Assembly (NCBI RefSeq): GCF_000739595.1
Contig: NZ_BBJP01000036.1
Coordinates: 103,050 to 167,049, forward strand
Length of the DNA: 64,000 nucleotides
Source of the DNA: Halorubrum halophilum
Lineage (GTDB): Archaea; Halobacteriota; Halobacteria; Halobacteriales; Haloferacaceae
Direction: 5' to 3'
Position 1 is the stretch's first letter. Every line of letters starts with the position of its first letter. Both the position numbers and the translations under genes were made by a program. The notes under the pieces are model-generated. The model was not told where the DNA came from and did no database searches. It saw only the letters and a list, made by a program, of their open reading frames with translations. Below, piece by piece: positions 35,947-44,997 of this stretch.

Positions 35947-36231
35947 CTACACCGACAGCGTGTACAGCCGCTTCCGAGCGTCGGCGAAGGAGAATCGGGA
36001 GTCGACGACGTCCTCTTCTTCCAGCCGCGAGAGCGCGTATCTGACGGTTCGAGGCGGAAGCAGAGTCTCCTCGGCGAGCTCGCTCTGCGTGAGGGTGTCG
36101 TTGTAGTCGAGGACCTTCGCGACGAGCTTCGCGCTCGGCGGCAGGTCTCGGACGGCGCTCCAGCGATCCGCGATGTCCTCATCGGCGGTGACGGCGTCGG
36201 TGGCACTCATGCGTGACTCCTCCTTGTTCAT
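35947..36231 (-). CDS. Small winged-helix (MarR/TrmB-like) regulator
   Basis: 94 residues from ATG 36231 (a second ATG at 36210 is possible). Helix-turn-helix: LPPSAKLVAKVLDYN, LTQSELAEETLLPPRTVRYALSRLEEEDVV, then the wing SRFSFADARKRLYTLSV. A single domain with no effector part. AT-rich TTAAATA around 36254-36263 sits about 27 bases ahead of 36231 and supports that start. Targets unknown; it diverges from pan. Confidence 0.8.
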   Translation of the reverse strand: MNKEESRMSATDAVTADEDIADRWSAVRDLPPSAKLVAKVLDYNDTLTQSELAEETLLPPRTVRYALSRLEEEDVVDSRFSFADARKRLYTLSV

Positions 36232-36350
36232 GCCGTTAGATAATATTTACTATCCTATTTAATTACCAACGGGCATTCTCTGGGCGGATGCACCCCGCTA
36301 TCTCTCCCCCACCCGAAACCTCTTACCCGCGAGACGCCTTATTACGCACA

Positions 36351-37568
36351 ATGACTGACACCGTCGACGACGTCGAGCTGCCCTACGACGAGGGGTCGGC
36401 GTCGAGACAGGAAAAGATCGAGTCTCTCCAAGAGGAGCTCGACGTGCTCGAGTCGCAAAATGAGGAGATGCGCGACAAGCTCCTCGACGCGAACGCCGAG
36501 AACAACAAGTATCAGCAGAAGCTCGAGCGGCTCACTCACGAGAACAAGAAACTGAAGCAGTCCCCGCTGTTCGTGGCGACGGTCCAGGAGGTCACGCCCG
36601 ACGGCGCCGTCATCAAACAGCACGGGAACAACCAAGAGGCGCTCACCGAGATCACCGCGGAGATGCGGAAGAAGCTCGACCCGGACGACCGGGTCGCGGT
36701 GAACAACTCGCTGTCCGTCGTCAAGAAGCTCGAGAAGGAGACGGACGTGCGCGCCCGCGTGATGCAGGTTGAACACTCCCCCGACGTCACCTACGCCGAC
36801 ATCGGCGGGCTCGAAGACCAGATGCAGGAGGTCCGCGAGACCGTCGAGATGCCGCTCGAACACCCCGACATGTTCGAGGACGTGGGAATCACGCCCCCGA
36901 GCGGCGTGCTGCTGTACGGCCCGCCGGGGACGGGCAAGACGATGCTCGCGAAGGCCGTCGCCAACGAGACGGACGCGACGTTCATCAAGATGGCCGGCTC
37001 CGAGCTCGTCCACAAGTTCATCGGCGAGGGCGCGAAGCTGGTCCGGGACCTGTTCGAGGTCGCGCGAGAGAACCAGCCCGCCGTCCTCTTCATCGACGAG
37101 ATCGACGCGATCGCCTCGAAGCGGACGGACTCGAAGACCTCGGGCGACGCCGAGGTCCAGCGCACGATGATGCAGCTGCTCTCGGAGATGGACGGCTTCG
37201 ACGAGCGCGGTGAGGTCCGGATCATCGCTGCGACGAACCGCTTCGACATGCTCGATCCCGCCATTCTCCGGCCGGGCCGCTTCGACCGCCTTATCGAGGT
37301 GCCCAAGCCGGGCACCGAGGGCCGCGAGATCATCTTCCAGATCCACACTCGGAAGATGAACCTCGCGAGCGACATCGACTTCGCCGAGCTCGCCGAGATG
37401 ACGCCGGAGGCGTCCGGCGCCGACATCAAGGCCATCTGCACGGAGGCCGGGATGTTCGCGATCCGCGACGACCGTACAGAGGTCACCCTCGACGACTTCC
37501 TCGGGGCTCACGAGAAGCTCCAGCAGGACGAGGAGACCGGCGCCGACGACTCGCTGGCGTTCGCCTGA
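36351..37568 (+). CDS. pan: Proteasome-activating nucleotidase (PAN)
   Basis: 405 residues. Hexameric AAA+ unfoldase for the 20S proteasome. N-terminal coiled coil (IESLQEELDVLESQNEEMRDK in shorter heptads, to residue ~65), OB domain, then AAA+: Walker A GPPGTGKTMLAKA, Walker B VLFIDEIDAIASKR, sensor AATNRFDMLD, arginine finger RPGRFDR. ATG 36351 gives the family N-terminus; the open frame extends to 36288. The end SLAFA lacks a canonical hydrophobic-Tyr-X tail (Phe stands where Tyr is expected). Confidence 0.95.
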   Translation: MTDTVDDVELPYDEGSASRQEKIESLQEELDVLESQNEEMRDKLLDANAENNKYQQKLERLTHENKKLKQSPLFVATVQEVTPDGAVIKQHGNNQEALTEITAEMRKKLDPDDRVAVNNSLSVVKKLEKETDVRARVMQVEHSPDVTYADIGGLEDQMQEVRETVEMPLEHPDMFEDVGITPPSGVLLYGPPGTGKTMLAKAVANETDATFIKMAGSELVHKFIGEGAKLVRDLFEVARENQPAVLFIDEIDAIASKRTDSKTSGDAEVQRTMMQLLSEMDGFDERGEVRIIAATNRFDMLDPAILRPGRFDRLIEVPKPGTEGREIIFQIHTRKMNLASDIDFAELAEMTPEASGADIKAICTEAGMFAIRDDRTEVTLDDFLGAHEKLQQDEETGADDSLAFA

Positions 37569-37627
37569 TTCGGCTCGTTACCCCCGATTTTCGCCGTTCA
37601 TTCGGTCACACCGATCGCCGCGAGTCG

Positions 37628-37771
37628 CTACAGTGCCCGTAGAACCAGGTACGGCGCGACGAAGAGGATCGCGAAGATCAGTCCGGTCGCGATCGCATAG
37701 CCGACGCCGACGCCGGCGAGCGCGCGCCACCCGTCGTCGGGTAGGCTCCGTAGCGAGATGTCGGAACTCAT
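37628..37771 (-). CDS. 47-residue single-pass membrane peptide
   Basis: Open frame ATG 37771 to TAG 37628-37630. Sequence starts MSSDISLRSLPDDGWRALAG and continues as one hydrophobic segment (YAIATGLIFAILFVAPYLVL) ending near the C-terminus. The soluble N-terminus is acidic and codon third positions are G/C-rich, like real genes here. Convergent to pan, with 59 bases between. Function unknown. Confidence 0.6.
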   Translation of the reverse strand: MSSDISLRSLPDDGWRALAGVGVGYAIATGLIFAILFVAPYLVLRAL

Positions 37772-37854
37772 ACTCGTGGCTTCGCCGCCGTCGACTTAAG
37801 TATCGGTGGCCGCTCTGCCCGCCAGGTTCCTCCCTTCCGCCGGCCGCCCCACGC

Positions 37855-39030
37855 TCACACGTCGCCCGCCAGCGCGCGGAACAGGTCGTCAGCGAGTGCG
37901 TCGCGGTCCACGCTCTCCGGCTCCTCGTCGCCGGTCGGGTCGACCGTCGGGCCGATCGTCCCGCCCCCCATCCGTGAATGACCGCCGCCGTTTCCGTTGT
38001 CGCGGTCGGACAGGACCGAGTCGATGGCGTTGCCCATGTGGACGCGGTCGTCCCGGGATCGCCCGGAAAGGTGGACCGTTCCGTCGCGTTCGCCGATGAC
38101 CACAACGGCGCTGACCCCCTCGAGCTGGATCAGCTCGTCGGCCGCTTGCGGGATCGCATCGACGTTGTTCACGCCCCCGACGTCGGCGACCGCGAACGAC
38201 CCCTCGATCCGGCGGCCCGCGATGGCCCGCGCCTTCACCTCCAGCACCTCCGCGTCGACCGCCGGGTTGGCGATCCGGTCGAGCCGGTCCTGATCGACGC
38301 CCGGGTACACGTACGCCGCGGCCGCGAAGTCGGGTTCGCTCGCGCCGACGGTGAGGTGTTTCGTGTCGGTGAGGATCCCGTATAGGAGCCCGGTCGCCGT
38401 GTTGGTGGGAAGGTTGAGGTCGCTGTCCGTCTCGCTGGCGTGTTTGTCCGGAGGGATCGGGGTCGCGCTGTTCTGCTGGAAGTACTCCGCGACCACCGAG
38501 GCCGTCGCACCGTAGTCGGTTCGCACGTCGGTGAACGCCTTCCCGGCGCCGTCGCCGGGGTGGTGATCGACGACTGCGAGCGGGAGGACGCCGTCGGCAC
38601 CGGCGAACCCACGCGGCTCGTTGTGATCGACCAGCACGACCGACTCGGCGGCGAGGTCACTCACGTGTTCGATCGGCTCTAAGTCCAGATCGAGTACCGT
38701 GCGGAACGCCCGGTTCTCCTGATGTCGGATCTGTCCGGGGTACTGGACCGTCGCGTCGACGTCGAGCTGCTCCGCGAGCGACGCGACGCCGAGCGCCGCC
38801 GACATCGCGTCCGGGTCCGGATTCGGATGCATTAGCACCGCGATCTCGTCGTGCTCGGCCAATAGCCGCCGGAACCTGACGCCTGGCGCCCTGCGAGCGC
38901 GGAACAGCACGTACGCGCCGACGAGCGCGACGAGCGCGACGACCGCAACCGCGACGACGAGCTCCGGGCTCTCCCGCGCCATCGTCTCCGCCTGCGAGAG
39001 CCGGTCGTCAACCGCACTCGGAGACCACAT
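37855..39030 (-). CDS. Membrane-anchored DHH/DHHA1 phosphoesterase
   Basis: 391 residues. One N-terminal membrane segment (VVAVAVVALVALVGAYVLF, residues 24-42), then a DHH domain with NPDPDAMSAAL, VDHNEPRG and VVDHHPG, and a C-terminal DHHA1 domain with GGGHSRMGGGT. Related proteins are NrnA-type nanoRNases and GdpP-type c-di-AMP phosphodiesterases. Membrane anchoring resembles GdpP, but PAS and GGDEF parts are absent. Either role is possible. ATG at 38982 is an alternative start. Confidence 0.85.
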   Translation of the reverse strand: MWSPSAVDDRLSQAETMARESPELVVAVAVVALVALVGAYVLFRARRAPGVRFRRLLAEHDEIAVLMHPNPDPDAMSAALGVASLAEQLDVDATVQYPGQIRHQENRAFRTVLDLDLEPIEHVSDLAAESVVLVDHNEPRGFAGADGVLPLAVVDHHPGDGAGKAFTDVRTDYGATASVVAEYFQQNSATPIPPDKHASETDSDLNLPTNTATGLLYGILTDTKHLTVGASEPDFAAAAYVYPGVDQDRLDRIANPAVDAEVLEVKARAIAGRRIEGSFAVADVGGVNNVDAIPQAADELIQLEGVSAVVVIGERDGTVHLSGRSRDDRVHMGNAIDSVLSDRDNGNGGGHSRMGGGTIGPTVDPTGDEEPESVDRDALADDLFRALAGDV

Positions 39031-39135
39031 ACGTGCCCGTCGACTCGCTCCCGGTACATCAAGGTTCGTTACTGTTTCGACCCGCCGGCAACGGCGTGAC
39101 GGCCCCGGCCAGACCGGTCGCGGCGGTCGCCCGGA

Positions 39136-40041
39136 TTACCGCTTTGCCGCCCGGAACGCCCGCACCGCGTCGCGGTACCCCTCGCGGAAGGTCGGGTAGG
39201 CGAACTCATAGCCGAGCGCCCGCAGGCGGTCGTTCGAGCAGCGCTTGCTGGTCCGGATCCGCCGTTCGGCTGCCGCGGAGAGGTCGCCGGTCGCGATGCG
39301 GTCCTCCTTCGACTGTTTCTCTGGCCGCGGCACGCCGCACGCGTCGGCCAGCCAGTCGGCGAACGCGTGCTTGTCGGCCGGCTCGTCGTCGACGACGAGA
39401 ACGGCGTCGCCGCGGACGCGGTCCGCTTCGAGGAGGTATCGGACCGCTCCGGCGGCGTCGTCGCGGTGAACCATGTTGAGGTAGCCGGCCGTGACCGGCC
39501 CGTCGATGTAGCGGTCAAGTCGGTAGCGGTCGGGACCGTACAGCCCCGCGAAGCGCGCGACCGTTCCGTCGATCCCGAACTCGGTCGACGTCTCTAGCGC
39601 GGTCCGCTCCGCCTCGGCGAGGACGCGGGTCTTCTCGGTTGTGGGCTCGATCGGCGTCTCCTCGTCGACCCACGCGCCGTCGTGGTCGCCGTACACGCCC
39701 GTCGACGAGGTGTAGACGAGCCTGTCCGGCGTCGCCGATCGCGACCCGTACGCCTCGATCACGTTTCGGAGGCCGTCGACGTACACCTCTCGGGCGGCCG
39801 CGGCGCCGCGACCGCCGGAACTGGCCGCGAACACGACCGCGTCCGCGTCGGGGAGCGCGCCGAGCGACGCCGGATCGGTCGCGTCCGCGCGGACGGCCTC
39901 CACTTGGCCCGCCCCGCCCGACTCGATCGCGTCCAGTCCCTCGTCCGACCGCCGGACTCCCGTCACGGTATGGCCGCGCTCGGCGAGCTGCCGAGCGAGT
40001 TCGAGGCCGACGTAGCCGCAGCCAACAATGACGACCCTCAT
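39136..40041 (-). CDS. NAD-dependent epimerase/dehydratase family protein (atypical SDR)
   Basis: 301 residues. Starts MRVVIVGCGYVGLELARQLAERGH, a Rossmann GxGxxG with a cysteine. YTSSTGVYGDHDGAWVDE is the active-site-like segment, but the usual Tyr-x3-Lys is not clearly present (KTRVLAEAER follows), so it may be an atypical SDR such as a nucleotide-sugar or redox enzyme. Overlaps the upstream gene by ATGA, so the two are co-translated. Substrate unknown. Confidence 0.8.
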   Translation of the reverse strand: MRVVIVGCGYVGLELARQLAERGHTVTGVRRSDEGLDAIESGGAGQVEAVRADATDPASLGALPDADAVVFAASSGGRGAAAAREVYVDGLRNVIEAYGSRSATPDRLVYTSSTGVYGDHDGAWVDEETPIEPTTEKTRVLAEAERTALETSTEFGIDGTVARFAGLYGPDRYRLDRYIDGPVTAGYLNMVHRDDAAGAVRYLLEADRVRGDAVLVVDDEPADKHAFADWLADACGVPRPEKQSKEDRIATGDLSAAAERRIRTSKRCSNDRLRALGYEFAYPTFREGYRDAVRAFRAAKR

Positions 40042-40487
40042 GGCTTCCTCCGCTCGATGACCGCCATGATCTCCGCGAGCTGGCCGAGCGTCATCGGTGC
40101 GCGGCCCTCCAGCGCCTGCTGGACCTCCTGTCCCGTGAGGTCCGCGTCGATCGCGGCGGCGATCGCGTCGACGTCGAGCACCGCTGTCGCCATTCCCATC
40201 AGCAGGTGATCGCGGACTTCGGCGACGACCGCGTCGCCGTCGCGGTCGGTCGGCGCGGCGACGATCGCCGCCCCGTCTTCGAGTCGAAGCCCCGCGGCGT
40301 CGCCCTCGATAGCGGCGTCGACGGCGGATCCATCGATCCCCGTCTTCTCGACGAGCCGGTCACGTCCGATCTCCGCGGCCGCCTCGCTCACCAGTGTCTC
40401 GAACGACGCGAGCAGCGCCGCCGCGGTCACCTCGTCCGACTCGCTCTCGGCTCCCGCCTCCGCGTCGGCGACGACCTCGTGAAACAT
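40038..40487 (-). CDS. Conserved haloarchaeal protein (DUF5791-like)
   Basis: 149 residues, acidic. The region IGRDRLVEKTGIDGSAVDAAIEGDAAGL looks like a helix-turn-helix-type fold, and LLMGMATAVLDVDAIAAAIDADLTGQEVQQALEG a second helical part. The protein is widespread in haloarchaea next to SDR genes; I believe this is DUF5791 but cannot verify. No enzymatic motif. Translationally coupled to the SDR gene by a four-base overlap. Confidence 0.65.
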   Translation of the reverse strand: MFHEVVADAEAGAESESDEVTAAALLASFETLVSEAAAEIGRDRLVEKTGIDGSAVDAAIEGDAAGLRLEDGAAIVAAPTDRDGDAVVAEVRDHLLMGMATAVLDVDAIAAAIDADLTGQEVQQALEGRAPMTLGQLAEIMAVIERRKP

Positions 40488-40529
40488 GCTCTCCCTCGGT
40501 CGTCGCGTCTCAAAACGGCTGCGGTCGGG

Positions 40530-43500
40530 TCACGGATCCGCACACGCTCTTTCGCCATCTCCGTTCGGCGGCGACTCCCCCATCGCCCCGGGACACGGCC
40601 ATCCTCCCGACCGCTCGTCGCGGGTTCCGTCTACGTCGCCGACGCCGGGCGGGCCGGCCGGGACCGCGACGACGATCACCGTCCCGGTCTCGAACGCGAC
40701 TGACTCCGTTTGGCCCATCCGAACCGTCTCCCCGCCGACATCGACAGTCACGTCGCCCTCGCTCCGGACGTACGCGAAGCGCTCTCCGGGCGCTCCCACG
40801 TCGGCGCGCAGCGCGAACCGCGGGTACTCTCCGCGGACCTGCACGCGCCACGCGTTCACCGTCGTCACCCAATATCCGGGAACGGGGGCCACCGGGAGCC
40901 CAGCACCCACGGTTCGGGCGGGCTTCAGCGCCCACTTCTCGCCCAACTCTTCCGTCGCCTTCTCGCTCGCCTTCTCGGCGGCCGCGTCGCCGGCCCGCGC
41001 CGCCCGGGCTTCGATCGCCTTCTCCATCCGGTCTCTGAGCAGCACCCGCGCGCCGCTCGTCGTCTGGTCGACGAATCGGGTCGGGACACGAACCGCATCT
41101 CTTCCGGCCGCGGTTCGGGTCGTAACGCGCAGATGTGCGGCAAGCGCCTTCTCAGCCGCGCTCGGCAGCGACCCGGCGCTCGCGGCCTCGGCGGCGACTC
41201 GCTCCGGATAGGACCCGTCCCCGACGGCGACCGCGCGTTCGCCCGTCGAACCGTAGCTCGCGGCGGCCTTGTCGAGCGCCCTGCGGCGCTCGTCGCGCGA
41301 GAGCGAGGTCCGGACGCGGAGCGTCGTTCGGAGTTCCCTGTCCACCTCATCTAGCGACCCGTCTATCTGCCGCGCGAGCGCGTCCCGGTCCGCTCGCAGG
41401 TCGGGGTCGCCGCCGGACGCCAGCGCCTCGTTCGCCAAGAGGAGCGACCGGCCGGCGGTCCGGATCCGCACCGTGTCCTCCGTGCCGAGGATTCGATCGA
41501 CGACGCCGCTCGATACCTCGCCATACGGCACGGTGACGTAGTTCACGTTGCGAACCGCGAGCGGTCGGGTCGTCGTTCCGTTCACGCCGTCGACGGCCTT
41601 CCCGTCGACGGTCGTCCGTGGCAGATACCCCGGTGAGCCGTTCGGTGCGAACGTCACCGCTCCGCCGAGTCCGTCCTCGCCGACCGTGTACGTTCCGGGG
41701 TCGCGGGCAGCCTCGCGGCTGGCGATAACGTCGCCCACGTCTGGGCCGTCGAACGCACCGTTCACTCGGTCGAGAAACCCGTCTGTCGTGCGCTCGCGGT
41801 CGTCTGCGGCCGCCTCGAGCTCGTCGATCACTGCGTCGAGGTACGCGGCGCAGGCAGCGGTTCCGGCCCGATCGACGGCACCGTCGTACGTCGCCGGAGG
41901 ATCGATGAGCTCCGCGCGTCGGTCGCGAAGCACGTCCGCGAGGTCGGCGTACGGCTCCGCCTTGCCAACTGCCGCGTCCTCCATCGACGCCTCGGTCTCG
42001 ATATCGCGCACGTCGCTCGCGAGTGCGGCCACGTCGGCCGCGACGGCGTCCCGATCGGCCGACGAGCGGGACCCGACGACGGTCGTCGAGCGCGTCACTT
42101 CTCCGCCGTCGACCGCGTCCTCGGCGATCCGGTCAACACCTCGTTCGGTATCGACCTCGAAATCGGCCCGTGCGGCCGGCGGCGCGTCACGCAGGTCCGG
42201 TCCCTCGGTTGCGCCGCCCGCGCCGAACGTCGCGGCGGCGCGGTCGGGTGCTCCGTCGGTCGGGGCGTGCTCTCCCGACACCGACACCCGAACCCGGTAG
42301 CGGTCGGTCACCGCGTCTCGCGTGGTCGCCCGGTGGACCTCCCTGTCGACAACGCTTCCGTTCGGGCCGCGTTCGATCGTTACCCGCTTCCACTCCGCGA
42401 CCGCGACGCGCTCGACGGTCGCCTCACGGGTCGCGGTGCCGAACGAGACGTGCTCGCCGGGGTTGACCGTTCCCGATGGAACGCCCTCCGGCACGCCTGC
42501 TCCGGAGGCGACCGGCGCCCGCTCCGTCCGCGTCAGGTCGACGCGGTCCCAATCGCCGGTCGTCGTGGATCCCGAAGGTGAGGTCGGCCTCGGGCGTCCG
42601 CCGTCGACCACTTGCGTCGTCGACGTCTCGACGCTCGCTTCGACCCGGTACGTGCCGTCGATGATCGTGTCCAGATCGTCGTAGATACGCGCCGCTCCCT
42701 CGTCGGCCGCATGGCCGATCGGGACCGAAGTCCGCTCGTCCATTCGGTCCGACCCGAAATCGAACGCGGCGTCCTCGTTCGACCGACCGTCGGGGTCGTC
42801 GCTCTCGCTCGGGGTGTCTCGCTTTCCCGAACTGGCCTCTCCCGGCGTCGGCGTGTCGAGAACGGCCTCGGTCCACGATCCCTCGTCGACGCCGGTCGGC
42901 TTGAGCAGGTCAGTGACGCCGGTCCGTGCCGTCGCGCGCGCCACTCCGCCGCGCGCGTTCGGATCGCTCGCGCCGAACACGTCGCGCTGCGTCCGGACGA
43001 TCCCCGCGTTCGTCGACAGCTCCACGTGGCGGTTCGCGAGCACGTTCTCGACCGGCGCACCCGCATATTGTCCGTATCCGCGCGCCCACGTCATCGGGTA
43101 GAGGCTCGCGGTGAGCTGGCGACCCAACCCCGGCCCCTCGACTGGCCCCCGATTGAGTCGTTTCTCGAACCGCTCTGTCCGCTCGTGCGCTGCGAGCGTC
43201 GGTACGCCCACCACAACGGTCCTGTCCTCCGCTCGGTCGACGACGGTGCGTCCGTTCCGCGTCGCGGTCGTTTCCACGTCCTCGAACGTTACGCGTGTCG
43301 CCGTCCCATTTTCGACGGGTTCGACGCGGACTCGATCGCGCGCTGCCGCCAGTTCGCTCGGGTCGTCTACTACCGGCAGCGACGCTGTCGCCGCTACGCC
43401 GCCCACTTCTGTCTCGACGGCTGACAGCGCCTCGGTGCCGGCGAGCGCGAGTCGGATCCGGAACGCGTCTTCGAAGGCTGAGCCGCTCCTGACCGCCGTC

Positions 43501-43832
43501 GCTCCCTGTCTGCCTCTCGGGCCGGCGGCCGCCTCGTTCGGCGCCCGCGTCACCGGCTCTGCGGCCGCGTCGTGTGCGGCCTGACGCGCAGCGGCTCTGA
43601 GCGCGGCGGTCGAGTCAGCGTCGACGCGCTCGACGGCGCGTTCCACGCTCCGGTCTTCCCCGATGAGTCCCTGATCCGCAATCCCCGCAGCGTACGTCGA
43701 ACTCGTCACTAGAAGGAGCACGCCGATCAGCGCGAACGGGACTCGTGCGCGCTTGTCGACGGTGAAGGATCGACACCGCGATCGGGAGTCGGACGCGCGT
43801 TCGCCCGGTAAACACCTTTCCACGCTTACCAC
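40530..43832 (-). CDS. Giant exported protein of the Tad-like operon (DUF7286-like)
   Basis: 1100 residues from a GTG at 43832 (another GTG lies four codons on), overlapping the preceding gene by seven bases. One N-terminal membrane segment (VPFALIGVLLLVTSSTYAAG, residues ~31-50) and then about 1050 extracytoplasmic residues rich in Thr, Arg, Asp and Ala. It has several long helices (for example SAVDADSTAALRAAARQAAHDA-like stretches) and many predicted beta stretches, and no known enzymatic motif. Last gene of the operon. It may be the secreted substrate or an outer structural part of the machine. The DUF number is from memory. Confidence 0.7.
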   Translation of the reverse strand: MVSVERCLPGERASDSRSRCRSFTVDKRARVPFALIGVLLLVTSSTYAAGIADQGLIGEDRSVERAVERVDADSTAALRAAARQAAHDAAAEPVTRAPNEAAAGPRGRQGATAVRSGSAFEDAFRIRLALAGTEALSAVETEVGGVAATASLPVVDDPSELAAARDRVRVEPVENGTATRVTFEDVETTATRNGRTVVDRAEDRTVVVGVPTLAAHERTERFEKRLNRGPVEGPGLGRQLTASLYPMTWARGYGQYAGAPVENVLANRHVELSTNAGIVRTQRDVFGASDPNARGGVARATARTGVTDLLKPTGVDEGSWTEAVLDTPTPGEASSGKRDTPSESDDPDGRSNEDAAFDFGSDRMDERTSVPIGHAADEGAARIYDDLDTIIDGTYRVEASVETSTTQVVDGGRPRPTSPSGSTTTGDWDRVDLTRTERAPVASGAGVPEGVPSGTVNPGEHVSFGTATREATVERVAVAEWKRVTIERGPNGSVVDREVHRATTRDAVTDRYRVRVSVSGEHAPTDGAPDRAAATFGAGGATEGPDLRDAPPAARADFEVDTERGVDRIAEDAVDGGEVTRSTTVVGSRSSADRDAVAADVAALASDVRDIETEASMEDAAVGKAEPYADLADVLRDRRAELIDPPATYDGAVDRAGTAACAAYLDAVIDELEAAADDRERTTDGFLDRVNGAFDGPDVGDVIASREAARDPGTYTVGEDGLGGAVTFAPNGSPGYLPRTTVDGKAVDGVNGTTTRPLAVRNVNYVTVPYGEVSSGVVDRILGTEDTVRIRTAGRSLLLANEALASGGDPDLRADRDALARQIDGSLDEVDRELRTTLRVRTSLSRDERRRALDKAAASYGSTGERAVAVGDGSYPERVAAEAASAGSLPSAAEKALAAHLRVTTRTAAGRDAVRVPTRFVDQTTSGARVLLRDRMEKAIEARAARAGDAAAEKASEKATEELGEKWALKPARTVGAGLPVAPVPGYWVTTVNAWRVQVRGEYPRFALRADVGAPGERFAYVRSEGDVTVDVGGETVRMGQTESVAFETGTVIVVAVPAGPPGVGDVDGTRDERSGGWPCPGAMGESPPNGDGERACADP

Positions 43833-44560
43833 CTCCTGATCACGATTCTGACTGTCTCGACCGGCTTAGAGTCGTTCGGAGCCGGCTGCGTGATCACCGT
43901 GGCGGTGACGTCGGCGCCTCGCGGCGGATCGCTTCCGACGGTGATCGGCTTCGGCAATTCGGATTCGGCCGTCGAAACCTTCGTTTCGGAGCTTCTGTCG
44001 CCGAATTCTTTGCGATCCAGTCGCCACGGGACGCCTCTCCCTATTGCACCGGCCGGATCTCGAACGAATCCGTCCGAGCCGAATCTCCATCTTCTCGGCC
44101 CGATCGGCGCCGCAGACCTGTTCGGCGCCCTGCGCGGCGATCCGGTTACGGCGTCTATTGAGGCCGCCTCCGATGCGCCTTCAGTTTCGTCCGCGGGCCC
44201 GTCCGATCCTTTCAACTCTACCTCCGCGTCGATCCGCGTCCGCGGTCCGATCCTCCGATCGATGGCCGCCAACGCTTCGGACTCGAACGCCTCTCTCGGC
44301 GCGTTTTCTCCACGGTCTCCTCCGTCTTCGGCTGCCACCAACGCCAGTAGCTCGGCGTGCGTCGCATGGACTGTCCGTGTTCCGTTCGGTGCCTCGGCCG
44401 ACGCGTACGTCACGGTCACCGTCTCCGTCGCGATCAGATCGCCGACCTCGCTGGCTTCGGGCCCCACCGCCCCGCGGTCGCGGTCGGCCGCGCCGAGCGC
44501 CACGACGCTCGCGGAGACGCAGAGGAGCAGCACCGTCACGTCGAGCACGGTACTCGTCAC
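43826..44560 (-). CDS. Small exported membrane protein of the Tad-like operon
   Basis: 244 residues. N-terminal membrane segment VLDVTVLLLCVSASVVALGAA at residues 5-25; the rest is a soluble exterior domain with DLIATETVTVTYAS and a C-terminal strand TVRIVIRRW. Its N-terminus recalls TadE/TadF-like minor pilins, but no clear prepilin site is visible. It overlaps both neighbours by 4 and 7 bases. Third-position use here is less GC-rich than in housekeeping genes nearby. Belongs to a haloarchaeal DUF728x family set; exact family unsure. Confidence 0.7.
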   Translation of the reverse strand: MTSTVLDVTVLLLCVSASVVALGAADRDRGAVGPEASEVGDLIATETVTVTYASAEAPNGTRTVHATHAELLALVAAEDGGDRGENAPREAFESEALAAIDRRIGPRTRIDAEVELKGSDGPADETEGASEAASIDAVTGSPRRAPNRSAAPIGPRRWRFGSDGFVRDPAGAIGRGVPWRLDRKEFGDRSSETKVSTAESELPKPITVGSDPPRGADVTATVITQPAPNDSKPVETVRIVIRRW

Positions 44561-44997
44561 CGATACACCACCGCTCGGAGCGTTCCGCGGACGTTCCGTC
44601 CCGGTCCGACACCGACCGTTACCGGTCGCTCAGAGACCGCGATTGCGTCCGAATCCCGTGCTGTCTCCACCGACGGCGCCTCGTCGCCGGAACGGACAGT
44701 CCACGTCTCGCCGTCGGCCTCGATCTCGACGGTCGCGGCGTATCGGAACTCGTCGACGCCCCGCAACCGTTCCGGATTGACGACGCCGCCCGTCGTCACG
44801 GTCGGTTCGACGCGATCGAGTGTCGCTTCGGCGGTCGGACGCTCCCGCTCTGGCGCGGCATCGTCGAGCGCGACCACGTACAACCCCAGCGCCGCGCCGA
44901 CTGCGAGCACGGCGACGAGGGCAGCGATCGGCTCGACCGCGGCGCGGTTCTCACTCTCCGCCCCGCGGAGGAGGCCCTCACCCGACCAGTGTGACAT
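44557..44997 (-). CDS. Pseudopilin-like protein of the Tad-like operon
   Basis: 146 residues. The pattern RAAVEPIAALVAVLAVGAALG near residue 18-38, a positive charge followed by small residues and a Glu leading into a hydrophobic helix, looks like a class III (pilin) signal or a TadE-type N-terminus. A small exterior domain follows (VEIEADGETWTVRSGDEAP). It overlaps the upstream gene by 20 bases and the downstream gene by four. Candidate fibre subunit; cleavage is not provable by eye. Confidence 0.7.
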   Translation of the reverse strand: MSHWSGEGLLRGAESENRAAVEPIAALVAVLAVGAALGLYVVALDDAAPERERPTAEATLDRVEPTVTTGGVVNPERLRGVDEFRYAATVEIEADGETWTVRSGDEAPSVETARDSDAIAVSERPVTVGVGPGRNVRGTLRAVVYR

